NCBI GenBank assembly: GCA_019915135.1
Contig: JAHLMK010000001.1
Span: 6,076,001 to 6,140,000, forward strand
Source of the DNA: Strobilurus pachycystidiatus
Taxonomy: Eukaryota > Basidiomycota > Agaricomycetes > Agaricales > Physalacriaceae
DNA length: 64,000 nt
Direction: 5' to 3'
The notes under the pieces: model-generated
What the model saw: the letters and a program-made list of their open reading frames with translations, nothing else
The model's database searches: none
Told to the model about the DNA's origin: nothing
Part shown: in pieces, positions 34,714 through 46,900 of the stretch
Numbering within the stretch: the stretch's first letter is position 1
How the letters are laid out: the number at the start of each line of letters is the position of its first letter
Translations under genes and position numbers: made by a program

Positions 34714-35497
34714 TCGTGGTTCAAAGCTCGTTGCGGCGAGAGCATCACTCAGATTATCCCAGTCCACTAGTGACTTCCAAACATCTCTGCTTCTCTTCAT
34801 GTTCCTTCGATATCTTATCCCGAGCTGTCTAGTGCTCCTGTAAGGACTCCCTTACGGTAATACATGGAGGTTTCGCTTCCATTGCTACCCTCGCCCTTTT
34901 TACTTGGCTTTGATACCGGCACAGTTATATATACCGTAGTTACTGAACTAATTCATGACCTTCTTCCGTATTTGTCTGTTATCAAAACCACTCATGCTAT
35001 GAGCCTCTGTCAAGACGTGTTCAACGGTCACGGTTCTCTCAGCTCTGCTTCACAGCACACGCTGCGTCCCCGTATCCTCAGATTCGAGATGACCAAATAT
35101 AGGCCTCACGAAACAAAAACACGAAGAAGATGGACCGTGGCGAAGACTTACATCGTCAACGCAAACACGTGGCTACGTCGATCTTGTCCCGGACGTCCAA
35201 CCATTGCAGACTTTCCCTTGGACTTTGTTTGTATGCATGATCACTCGAACTACCGGATTCTGCGTCGTCAATAAGAGGCTTCTCGGCCGCCGATTCTCTC
35301 GTCTAGTGACAGAGAGCGACCAGGGGTCGAGTCGAGAAAGCAGCGATGTCTGGGAATGATGCTCCATCGTGCGCCGGGAAGACATTCAACCAAGGATGTC
35401 AAGACAATCGTTCTCAACTCACAGACGGCTTGCTACCTAGTCCCACAATGTCATTACAGTTGATTGATGTTGATACACGATGACTTCAGTACTGATT
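34714..35497. other. Intergenic, no gene supported
   Basis: A 136-codon plus-strand frame from 34864 has no recognisable domain, and no splice partners are evident. Confidence 0.5.
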
Positions 35498-35955
35498 TAT
35501 TTCTTTCCGGCCTTCTTCGCCGCAGTCCTAGCACGGGTAAGGATCTTCTTCCAGTTATAGCACTGGTTGCAATCTGAATACCGTACCGTCGTCAACACGC
35601 GTAGCATCCAGAGGGAGAGAGATGAACGTACTAGCAGATCCGTGCTTCTTGCACTGATAAGATCCATCCTTGGTGACGATAGCGGCAGGGGCCTCTATAC
35701 CTTCGCGGTCAATGGGGTCGTACTGATTTTATATCAGTCTAACTATGTTATCGATAGCAAGGAATGGGAACACACCCCGAAGAACGCATCGTTCTCTTCC
35801 CGTCCGTCATAGTTGCACTCGGTGCACTGTAGAAATGGACGGATGAGCGAAGCAACATAGGGAGATGAAGGGGGACGTACGACTTCCTTGAAGTGCTGGC
35901 AGAAGATGGCGTCGTTGATCTCGATGGTGGTAGGTTCGGTCTGAACGTCGGCCAT
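35498..35955 (-). CDS. Small zinc-binding-type protein, four exons
   Basis: Starts MADVQTEPTTIEINDAIFCQ and reads through three introns (GTACGT, GTGTGT and GTACGT donors, all ending CAG). Segments in order: AIFCQHFKEV, CTECNYDGREENDAFFG, YDPIDREGIEAPAAIV, YQCKKHG and NCNQCYNWKKIL, with a basic Ala/Lys tail ending AKKAGKK. Cysteines and histidines at C..H, CxxC, CxxxH and CxxC suggest a compact two-zinc fold. I recognise the type as a conserved small Agaricomycete protein but know no function. All exons keep frame to the stop at 35498-35500. Confidence 0.7.
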
Positions 35956-36656
35956 GGTCACTGGACAAGCGACAACATGAGCACACGATAAAGACCGGGT
36001 AGAGAGGCCGGTCAGACATACAGGTCAAGACTCAGGAAGGGAAGAACGAGGATGCGGGGGGTATGGTGCACAAGGCGACGAGCTACAGCGGTGGTGGTGG
36101 TGGTGGTAGGAGGGAAGCGAGTCTAGACGTGGGAAGCTTATGAGGCTGGATTGAATGCGGGAAAGCCCGACCAATTCAAGTGGGGCGTCAGATGATTGGG
36201 TCTCGTGCACAAGCGGGAGTCTTGGGCTCTTGAGATGTAGGCGTCAGAAAATGAACAGAGATAAGCAGTGCACTGTTATATGCCCTATGTGGTGCACCTA
36301 GAGCATGGTTGCTCCCCCCGAACATTGAACGAGAATAAGGACCGTGCGATGAGCTGTGAGGTCAAAGGCCGTGTACGTACGGGCGAGGCCTATGACGCAT
36401 AGATCTCGACCCATGACCACACCGGTTACCACCGAGACACCTGCAGAGCCACGATCTGGGTCTTGCATATCCAGCCGGGTTACGTACAGAGAACGCAGTC
36501 AAGAAAAGGAGCTTGATGAAGATCGAAACTCGAAGCTTGTTACCACATGATACAATATAGGTCCATGCACAAATCGACAGACAGAACGAGAAAACAGAAC
36601 CTTCATCTCTGTCTTTGAGCCAAGCCGCTCTCGCTGATGAAAAGTAGCTCACAAGT
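35956..36656. other. Intergenic, nothing recognised
   Basis: Upstream of the zinc protein and downstream of DUF6593 copy 4. Contains a short GTG-repeat (36088-36110) only. Confidence 0.5.
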
Positions 36657-37378
36657 TCAGCGCACTCCCATGTTAGACATAATAGTTGCCGCTGCCTCCG
36701 CCTGTGCCATGCCTTGCGCCTTCACATACCCTTTATCCGAGCGTGAAAGCACCATCTCCTGAAGAATGAATGAAGCAAGGATGTGGTCGATGAACGGCAT
36801 CGCCTCGCTCAAGATGACCAAGGACCGAACGGGGGCATCTGGCTGGACGTAAACGATAGGTGACTGGTACTCCGTGTCGCTTTCGTGGAAGAGCTGGGAT
36901 AAGGCGTTGAGTTGAGACCAAGTAACAAGAAGGTCAAGAGATGAAACTCACAGCCAGTCGATACACCGGGTGAATACGCCAAAGGTACTTTCCATGTACC
37001 GTCTCCATCACTTTGACATTTCTACGTCCAGATTCAGCTCAGTCTTCGCAATGAAAAACACAGACGAGCTGCTTACATCAGACCCACTCTCATAGGCTTC
37101 AACCACTTCTTCACACTCATCTTGTCACCCCGAATCGTCACCGTATCGCCAAACAGCTCCTTCTCCAGTATGTGGATGATGACCTCCTTCGTGTTCGCGT
37201 CTGCGATTCGTACCGAGGTCTGAATCGTCCCCGGCGTGTGGCTTATCTCGTACAAGACCTTGCCAGAAGAGCCTGACGAGACGGTGGTGTTGATTACGCT
37301 CCGTTTGTCGAAGACCAACACAGTAGGAGGGGAAGGGTTGACGAGAGTAATCGCACTGGCCGTGTCGTCAAAATCCAT
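36657..37378 (-). CDS. DUF6593 protein, copy 4
   Basis: The first exon starts MDFDDTASAITLVNPSPPTV and carries VLYEISHTP, TSVRIADANTKEVI, FGDTVTIRGDKMSVKKWLKP, the diagnostic DUF6593 strand-plus-WLKP motif. A middle exon near 36940-37020 encodes a METVHGKYLWRIHPVYRL-like segment. The last exon (LFHESDTEYQSPIVYVQ, FIDHILASFILQEMVLSRSD) ends at 36657. This copy is about 17 kb from the other three and only distantly related to them. Function unknown. Confidence 0.75.
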
Positions 37379-39341
37379 GGTAGACAGGTAGGGTGTATAG
37401 TTGTAGTCGTAGCTGACTTCGAGCACAGCCTTTCAGCATCGTTTATGTATCGCCGGAACTTCGGACATTCTAGCGCAGCCTTTAGACAATACACGTGTTG
37501 CTGTTAAAGCCCTCAGTCAGACGCTGGTCAGACGTCCGCCTTTGAACGGGGACTGCGAGAAGAAATACCAAGGCTGTGGTGATTCGAGGTCAAAAACAAT
37601 CCCCGACGAAAATAATCGCCACGCGAGCGGCATATGTACGGCACACTCGGCTTTGCCGCACCGCCATGCCGTGAGCCCGGTGACAGGGTCTTGAGCGGCA
37701 CCGACGACACCACGGACGACACCGTTCAAGACTTCCAGTCAGCGATATACTTATTGGCGTATACATTTTCATTCAGTCAGAGTGCGCATATACACAACCG
37801 GGAGAGAGCACAGTGATGATAAGATTTACAAAAGCCTGGTCCGCATGACAGAAGCTCAAACACAGAGTGTCGAGATCACTTACCGGCTGTCATCTGAGAG
37901 ACAAGAGGAACAACGCCACACAAGGACATCATTGATTTTGATTCTCATCCAGTTCTCATCACAGACATCTTAAGGCCACGGGCGGTCCCGGAACTCCGAT
38001 ACCTCCGGGAGCGCGTTATGTTCATCCAGCCATGTCTAGCCATAGAGCTGTATCGGGTTCTAGAGCACAATCTACGCGACGTCGAGGTCGAATCGGGGCG
38101 CCGCGAGCCAACCGGACCCAACAATCTTGGCATCAGAGACCTTCGAAGTTCGAGCTCCACGAGAACTCTTCCCCGTGCAGCTCAAGTCGAATCCGAAAGA
38201 GGTATGGTTCCGGGTTCAGGATCATGGCGCCAACACGGCGCGACACCAAGTCTGCTGAGAGTCGTGATTGGCTGCGGAAAGGCGGGCCGATTCATGATCG
38301 CCGTCAACGTGGTGGCTGTGTCCGCCCCCGCCTTAAACCCAACCTCGATGTTCCTCGTTTTCCGCGCACCAAAATGTCGTCGCACGCCTCCAGTGCCCTC
38401 ATCCACCTCACGTTCGATAAACTCTCATACACCCCGATAGGATCGCGCATCACCATTCAAAGCTTCCTAACCGTGGTCCGCTCGAGCCCGGAAGGTCACC
38501 GCAGCCCGCCAGGTTTGCCTGTTACCAGAGTAAATACCGCCTTCCTTCCATTATGTTCTAGCATGAGCCTGGAATTCTGCACCACAATACAATCAGCTAC
38601 CCGGGCTTCTCTCGATAGCTCTCTCAATCTATCACTGATGCTATCCACTTATCAGAGAATCTTCGTGTCCGCGCCGATTTACCCTCTGCTTTACCATGGT
38701 TCTGAAACAAGGAAACTTGCGCTTGGTCGCTTGCTTGGGCCCCGGTAAACAGCTACCGTCGAGGCCATAGGCTCCTAACCATGCCCCTCAATTCCTTACC
38801 TTATCGGAGAGTAAGGAAGTTATTCATCTTCTGCTGTCGACTTCATACATTTTCTTGATAGATCAATATTCCGCAGATGTACTTTTCCGGAGTGTGGTAG
38901 CATATCGCGAGCTAGGGATGCCTATCTATCAACCGGGGTTCGTATACGCTGCCGTAGTATCGCCTCAGCAAAGAGTGAATGAGCAGGGTGAGTGGGAAAA
39001 CCTTATCATTACTGAAACGGTGCAGCTAAGACTGATGCCTTGTGAGCGCGCAGGTCGAAGACGAATGTCGTCAACCAGACGGGGCGGATCGTCGAAAGCT
39101 TGGATTTTAAGTATGCATTGTGGCGATCAGTATCTCCAGATTCACCGCAAAGATGGATATGAGCATCCCTGCAACGCACTTTAGCGAGAGGGCGCCATCA
39201 TGTTGCGCGTTTGATCTAAGTGATTTGGTGCCTTTCACCCTTTTTTCGTGTATGTCTAGGCAGGCTTGAAAAAGTATTTATTGAGATCTAACCTCGCAAC
39301 AGCTTCTCAGATTTTCCTCTCCCACCCTCCCTCCCCTCAGC
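37379..39341. other. Two kilobases without a confident gene
   Basis: The plus-strand pieces at 38855-39184 (GMPIYQPGFVYAAVVSP, and in another frame VVNQTGRIVESLDFKYALW) vaguely recall a degraded DUF6593 domain. No start, splice chain or WLKP motif is present. Confidence 0.35.
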
Positions 39342-40736
39342 ATGCCTCCTACACGCAAGATTCTCATGCTTCATGGGTATGTAGCCTTCCTTTGCGCTCT
39401 TATCTGTCGACTGACAGACGCGCACTTAGCTATGGCCAGAACGCCTACTTCATGAGTCGATACGTGAGTATCTCGTCGGCCTTGACGCCTTTCTCTTGAC
39501 GTTATGTCTCCCTAGACGGCCGACTTTGTCAAAGAGAACGAAGACATCGAATTCGGTGCGTTTTTTGGGTTTTGTCCATCTATAGCCTTCTTATCGTTAT
39601 GTGCAGTATACCTTGATGCTCCGCACAGACTCGTCCCGGTCGACATTGTTTCTCCCAAGGACGCGCCCTCCCCTGATACTGCCTTTGTCTGCAACATCCC
39701 CACAGCGTGTCCCCCGGAGAGCGAGTCTCCGCGGGGGTGGTTCACGATCGTGAACTTCGGTGGCAACACGATGGAGGGTGTCTGGGAATCTTTGGCACTC
39801 TTGAAGAAGACTCTTTCGGAAAACACCTTTGAGGTTTGTCGCTGCGTTCGCTTACTGGTTGTCCATATTTTTGACACATTCATATCTAGGCGATTATGGG
39901 TTTCAGGTATGCTCTATCTATCAGAGCCTTCTTGCGCCCACATTGATCGTCTGATTTAGTCAAGGTGCTGCTATGGCCGAGCTCCTGGCTGCGATGGTAC
40001 GTGATAATGATAACGTTTCGCCACCATGCTAACGTACGTTCTGTAGCTCGAGCATCCCGACTTGTACTCTGAGATGACAGATGATAACGGCATCGCTGTT
40101 CACCCTCCGCTGTACGTTGACAGCTTGAAGACGGCCATAGAGAAGTTCTAATGATTCCTTAGCAAATACATCGTGTCTGTATCGGGCTTCCTTCTCCGTG
40201 GTCGTGCCGCTGCATGGGATGGGGCTCCCGTCAGTCCTGAATTCCCGGACCCACAACTGGAGACGCCCATCCTCCACGTCTTGGGCGACACCGATCTGGT
40301 GGTGCCCCGGGAGCGAGCCTTGATCTTCGGTGGATTCCACAACAACAAGAGGGTCGAGAGGCACATTGGTGGTACGGTTCCCCGTCTCGTCCTGTCTTCC
40401 TCTCTGACTCTGCGTTCTTCATGATGATTAGGACACTTCGTGCCACGCCAGACCAAATGGCGCAGCTTTTTCACCGAGTTCTTCCAGGCGCCTTTCGGCG
40501 AGATCGCCTCGCCTACACCAGTGGCAATGCGAAAGGGGTACGGGTCGTTCAAGATTGGACAGACGCTCGTCGCCTCTGGTGTTGATAGGTCCAGCGCGTC
40601 AACGCCTGACTCCCTGGGACCGATGACGCCCATCGAGGAAAGGGACGAGGAGCTGATCATGTCGGGGAAATCCCCTGTGGTCGAGGAACTTGCGAGTATG
40701 TGGGAAGTCTATGATGGTCTTGTGTACCGCGGATAG
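39342..40736 (+). CDS. FSH1-type serine hydrolase
   Basis: Alpha/beta hydrolase of the FSH1 (family of serine hydrolases) group. Spliced motifs in order: RKILMLHGYGQNAYFMSRY (oxyanion region), FVKENEDIEFVYLDAPH, the nucleophile elbow GFSQGAAMAELLAAM (rebuilt over a GTATGC-TTTAG intron inside the Ser codon), and PILHVLGDTDLVVP (catalytic Asp). The catalytic His is in HFVPR, directly after an intron. Eight or so exons, all in frame. The C-terminal 80 residues after the His (PVAMRKGYGSFKIGQ and an acidic end) are longer than in yeast FSH1. Family members hydrolyse small esters; in fungi they are often next to secondary-metabolism genes, which is not the case here. Confidence 0.88.
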
Positions 40737-40904
40737 ATTTCGGCGGGTGGAAGATGGTGTTGTATGAGACTGTGTGATGCAACTCGGACAGATATTAGAA
40801 ACAGGGCTGCCGAGCTGGTGCCTCTTGTAGAATAGTTACTATCGTGTATCGTGAATTCTGAGATTGTCCTAAATTATGAAGTCTTCGTCTGTTTCTAAGA
40901 GCCT

Positions 40905-43900
40905 TTAGCCCTGAATAACACCGTAATTGATGAGAGCATTTCGCGCCGCCAGCTCTCTCGCAGCTCGTAAAGCCGACGCCGATCCTTGTCCTGACTCAAC
41001 CCCGTCGACTATGTGCTCACTTCAGACAGGGCCAGTAGATTTTACCGTGACCGTGAATTCACGGTCACGGTAAAGTGCCACGGTAGCACGGTAGAAAGTC
41101 ACTGCCTTGAGAAGTGAGCAAGAGTTTATGAGGTTCAGTAGCAGTCGCTGACCGGAGCAGTACGATGTCGTTAACGAGAGCGCCGTGTGTCTTGAAATAG
41201 ATACCCGGAGTGTGAGAAACAAGTACTTGATGACGATAAAGATGTATCTGTAACTTGAGGGGCTTTGTGTTTGAGGTGAGATGAATACATGAATGAGACA
41301 TACATATTAGTCTGGGTAAGGAGGCAAAAGAATCTCGTATCCAGAATGTCGGAACGTGAAGTTATCGACGGTCCATACGTGGAGTCCATGTCGATCAGCC
41401 GTGACGCATGCATGGCCTTGACTCAAATTGATAAGATCAGACCAAGGGCGATGCCCCAGGCTGTTTCGATGCAGCACGTTGTGGCTGTAGAGTAAATGGA
41501 CCATTCGCATGCTGAAGTGAGCGAGATCAAGCCGAGCGGTGCGTCATCAGGGTTCGATGGCCGGTGCCGTGATCACGGTAGCTCACGGCTGCGGCCACGG
41601 TACTCACGGTAGCAGTTTCACGGCCGTCACTGCCTCACTGCCCACTGCTCACTGCCGCACGGTAAATCACTCACTGCCACGGTCGCCTCACGGTAACACG
41701 GTAAGGGACACACGGTACCTTTGGCACCCACGGTAGTGGGACAACAGCGTTATGGATGCTCGAACTATGAACCTCAGGATCGGGAAAGTCGTAATGACTA
41801 TTGTATTCGACTCAGATGGGGCATATATTTCAGTATGTATGATCAGAGCAGGAATGAAAATTCATTTTGGAGCACAGATGACCGAAACAGGTGTTGAACC
41901 TGCAATGGACAAGCACCCGTCTATAATTGTGTACTCTTCTTTCTAGTACTTCGACGCAGCGCCGGCTTCACAACGATGCCCTCTCCCTTCCTGGCGGCTT
42001 TTTTACGCTTCTTCACCTCTGTTTGCTCACCCTCATCATCTACCTTCGTCACCTTGCCTAACATCCGCGGCTTCGGTCGATCCTTCTGGGGCAGCAACTC
42101 GTCGTCTTCGGCTGCTCGCTTAACGGGGGGTTGCACGTATTGAGGTCCAGTCTAGAGAAGGTGAGTACTGTCGCTCATTTAGACACATTGAACGCACCGT
42201 CAACTCCGACTCTGAACCTTCGCGGCGATCCATGGCCTCAGTAACATTCGCATTGGTATACGGATACCATCCATCTTGGTGCGGACCAACATCCAATCCC
42301 CACTGCTCGTTACCCGCAACTCCAGCGTCACTCGATGCGTCAAACATCCGATGCTCGAGAAGCACAAGAGCCTCCAGATCAACATCCACGGGTTCTGGCA
42401 GCGGTCTGCCATCAACGGTCATCCCATCAAGTGCGACGAGCTGCTTCCAGGCCTCCGCAAACAGGCGCTTGTGAGTAGTCCTTGGCGGGAAGGAGTTCCT
42501 GAGACGAGAGGCAAGAAGAACCGTTCCCGCGTGTGCCATGGGAGCCAGTGACACCCAATTGACTGGCGTCAAGTCTGGTCCATATCTGTCCGAAAACCAA
42601 TGGTTAATACGCGTCCAGTCATCGGTTGTGATCCCGCCTCTGAAGGGAACGACGGCTGTTAGTGGCTTCTTCTGTGATATCAGCCAGGCCAGTGCGGGAA
42701 TATGAGTCATCGAGTCGAGTTTCTGTTGCACCATGAGATTGAGAAAGTCTTGAGCAAACGGTAGTAAGCTGTCTTCGATTTCCTTTGTGAAACCAACAAT
42801 AGAGCTTGACAGCATCACTTCGTCGTCGAGTTTCTCCTTTGTAATGGAAGAGAGTTGCCAGCGACCGAGCTAACTAATATAAGCCTTGGATCTCTGATGA
42901 TATAGAAGACGAGACTTACTCGCATCAAGCGACGAGTGTGGCGGTCGTTCCAGCACTCATCACGGACATCCTGTTCGGACACGGATATCACAGTTCCCGG
43001 ACGATATCTCGACGAGTGTGGAAGTTCACAGTGACGCCAGAGCTTCACGGTCCATGTCTTGTCGTCGTGACTGAAGTGGATGAGACGGCTTGGGTACCAA
43101 AAGCCGTCGAGACATACAAGCGCACCCTTTCCGGGTCTTCAGAAGATGATGAGCCGCACGCAAGAAGACTCAGAGCATAATAACACATACAAAAGTCGAT
43201 CAGCGAGAGCTGTCTCTTTTTCTCTGCGACGTCTAAGTCAGAATCTCGAATGAAGTCATCAAAGGAGAATTTACAGGCGTAGGTATTCCGATTCAATGAA
43301 GGTTGGTGACCGATTGGTTCCTCGTAAAGACTGGAGCGTTTCCCGTATAGATTCAAGTGAGCAGATATGGCAGATGAACTTCACCATGTCCAATCTGGGT
43401 TGACGCGCCTTCCCGCTGAGGCCCCGCTGGCACGCAAGATGAGAGTGCAGGGAACATTCCTCGCACTGTAAGAGGGCTTCGACAACCTCGTACCTGTGTC
43501 CATTCCCATCAGCACCACATCGGCACTGTAACTGCAGATCTTCGGAGGGGACAGGTGAACTGGAAGTGATGCGGGGCTGCCTGTCCTCGAGTACGACCTG
43601 GAACGTGTCCGGCTCTTCAGACTCTGGAGACTCGGCCCGAGATTGTTGTTTGGTTTTCGAGGATGGAGTTTGCTTTGGCAATGGATGAGGCTCCGACGAT
43701 GAAGGGTGTTGCGGTAACGGAGTGATAAGCTCATACTCTTTCCGTTGCCTCGGAGTTGAGGTCCACGAGATCTCTTCCGGCGTGAGCAACTGGTAGTGTG
43801 TGCGAGCGAGCCGAATTTCCGGGATCTCTGTAATGGACCCAGATGAGAAGCGAAGGCTGTGTACCTTTTCAGCAGAGGATATCTGATGAGCCGTGAAACG

Positions 43901-46900
43901 TTCTTGTGTCTGCCGGCCTCCACGAAGACGGTATAGCACATTAGTCGTGATAGCAGAACCCGTTGTTGATGATGGGGGATAAGCCACCACTCCACCGGCC
44001 AAATGGGAGGCAACAGTAGCACCGTCTATACGAATCATGGCACCGCCATTGCTGTAGGAGTCGTGGAAGTAAATGGAGAGAGCAAAGTCCGGTGAAGGGA
44101 GAGCAGAACGCGATACAAAGTGATTGCCGTTGATAAACCATACCCGAGAGACAAGCTCGTAGACGAACCCGGGTGTATGGGACGCCTCGAAGAATTCGGG
44201 TAGATCCCAATTGTCTGCAAGGCGTGTCTCACTGAAGTCAATAACCAATGCAAGTGGTAAATGACTGAGGAAACAAATGGACACCGCCTCGCCGGTGCAC
44301 AGTGGTTTCCCGTCCACGGCATGCCAACACGTTGGCAGTGGAGATCCCGATGAATCAATCGAGGTCCGTAATTGAATCCATTGTGATATGGAACCACTGG
44401 CGGTGTGTCTATGCTCATCCGATGGCCAGAAAGTTGCGATTCGAGGATTGCGAAGTTGAATGTGCTGAGGAGATCCCATTGACGTTTTCTGGTGTGCTGA
44501 GGAGCCACTACAAAGCTTCACCTCGATCTCAATGCCTTGAAAGAGCGATTGCACGAGAGAGCCGTTGTTGTTACGCATGTTCACAAGGGATTGGTGAAGC
44601 CAGCCCTAGAACAAGTGTCAACTCGCTACACAATTTGTGATGGGAGTTCAACTCACAAATGAGGTTTCATAGCTTGTGAAATCGGCCTTTGCACGTCCCG
44701 CCTTGACCAAAACTTGGCGGAACTTATCTCGCTTGTTTTCGAGATAAGTGCGTACGATGAGAGAGGGTGACATGGCTTGTTTGTCGTGAAGAGCATCCAA
44801 GAGGTGTAGGAGTGCCTCCCAAGTAGGAAACTCGTGATCAGTGGACAGAGCCGATGCATACGCGTCCCAGTCCCACGCAGCTGCTGTACTGAGAGTAGTG
44901 ATTGAGGCATCGAGCCAACATGAGTTGTTGGACCACGGAATCCCTGCCAATAAGCTGGTATCCTCGAGCACTGCGTCGTCCTCAGAGCCGGACTCGCTGA
45001 GTGTGGTGTTGTCAGACATTGATTTCTTGGTGAGATTTGAGAGGTTTTTTTCGAATTGAGCCTTTGACTTCTGACTCGAGCGGCGCTCCAACTTTGCGGC
45101 CGTATCAGGTGGACGACCGTCGTTTGGCGCCGCTCTCGGAGCTTTTGCCTGAGCGCGTGCTTCTGCAGTTCGATGCGGATGTGTTGTGCCATACTTTGCA
45201 GCAAGCTTTTTCCAAGGCTCTGCAATGCCGTAGCGAATCAGCGCACCACCTGGAGACTGTCAGAGTGTAGACAGTGGACTAAAGATCAAATACACACGCA
45301 TGAGACCCTTGTACATGTTTTCGAACGTCTCCGCAAGTGTGAACAGTCCTTCGAACCCATCCATAACATCGTGATCCTTCCCAACAGCACAGTACATGGT
45401 CCAATGAAGCGCCTCCTCTGCATTCTCATCCTCGGGAATCTTATCCCAAAGGACAGCAGCCATGGTGCGCTGAGATCGAAAGATCATCTTTGCATGGGAC
45501 GGCCGCATCCACCAAGCCAGCCATGACGCCGTCTTTGGCCATTCAGCAACAATCTCCCGAGCAATTCTCTGGAACTCCTCTACGTCGGTAACACGGCGAA
45601 GCATAGAGCACTTGGCAATGAAGTGTTCCTTGTCCTTTGTTGGGATGATGAAAGCAATACGAGAGATGCGCGTACACGCTGCACGGAAGTGCTGCCGACA
45701 TCCCTTCAGTAGAGACTCGGCCTCCCGTGTCAGCTCCTCGTCAGATCGTGTCTCCTCCTTATCTTCACGACGGAAACGAACATACGCAAGGATGTACCCA
45801 GCTCGTTCAGCTTCACTGAAGTCGATGACCTGGTTAGAACATGTAAGCCAAGGACAGTATGAGAGTATTGTACGAACATTGGCAAGATTGATCAGTTGAA
45901 GCTCCATCTTTGATTTGTTAGCTTGGCTGCGCATTGTTGTGAAGAGAGCGTAGAAGTGGTGCGCAAAATGCTCCGTTGACGCTCCATTGGCATACGAGAA
46001 GATTACGGGAACCCAGCGACACAGATCAGCGTCGTAGACAGATGTCACGATGAGGAGATTCTTCCGAACGCGCCACCAGCCATGAGCCGCGTCCGAGACC
46101 ATGCCATTGACGGGCTGAGACTCGATGACCTCGCGAAGCAAAAGAGTCTTCATGTAAGCATGCTGGAGCGAGATCACAATCTCCTTCCCCAGTATCTCCT
46201 GTATCACGAGGCCTGGTCGTCGAACTTTGAAGGAAGCATACTGGTCTAGAAAGTTACTACCAGTGAGATTGCTGCTGCGCTTTACTTTATCCCGCTCAGT
46301 GCTAACGCGATCGGGGTTGAGAAGAGCGGGGGAGATCTCGGCAGCTGAAGGACCATAGCTTCCATCGAGACGACGCAGACCAGCTACCAGACTGATAGGG
46401 CCAGCAGTAGGATGCTCGTTGACAAGCTTCCTAAATTGATCTTCAGCTCGTTTCGTGAGGTGGATCTCGTGTGTGGGACGGGGATGGTTATGGTAGCCGC
46501 CATTGATGTAGTGAACTCCCCCGCTCCAGGAATAGAGCCAAGAGATGACACCATTTCCTTTGCTACCACCTCGACACGGGATGTGGTTGAGCTCAGCGCC
46601 GCACCGACACGGCTTCTGCAACTGTATGACTCGGGACTTAGCCTTTGTCTTTGGCCGCACGAGGATCTCGCAATCGTCATTGGTGCATTTCATGTACCCG
46701 AGACACTTGCGCCGTGCCTTTTTACCTTCCTGCCAACTCTTCGCAGTACTTTCATGTGCCATGTCACCACCACCAATCTCCTGTGGCCAGTGAACTCCCA
46801 AGTTCTTGGTAGCTTTGAAAGTCTCCCAGTCAACATCGAGTTCAAGGTCTCCGTCCGGATACCCATCCCACGTGAGGCTCAGATCCGTATCTTTGGCATA

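Noticed and set aside
41880..41925. tRNA-like T-arm (CAGG-TTCAACA-CCTG) on the minus strand just past the MULE gene stop
   Set aside because: No matching D-arm, anticodon stem or 5' acceptor strand is present, and it lies in the transposase 3' end; a chance or ancient fragment at best.
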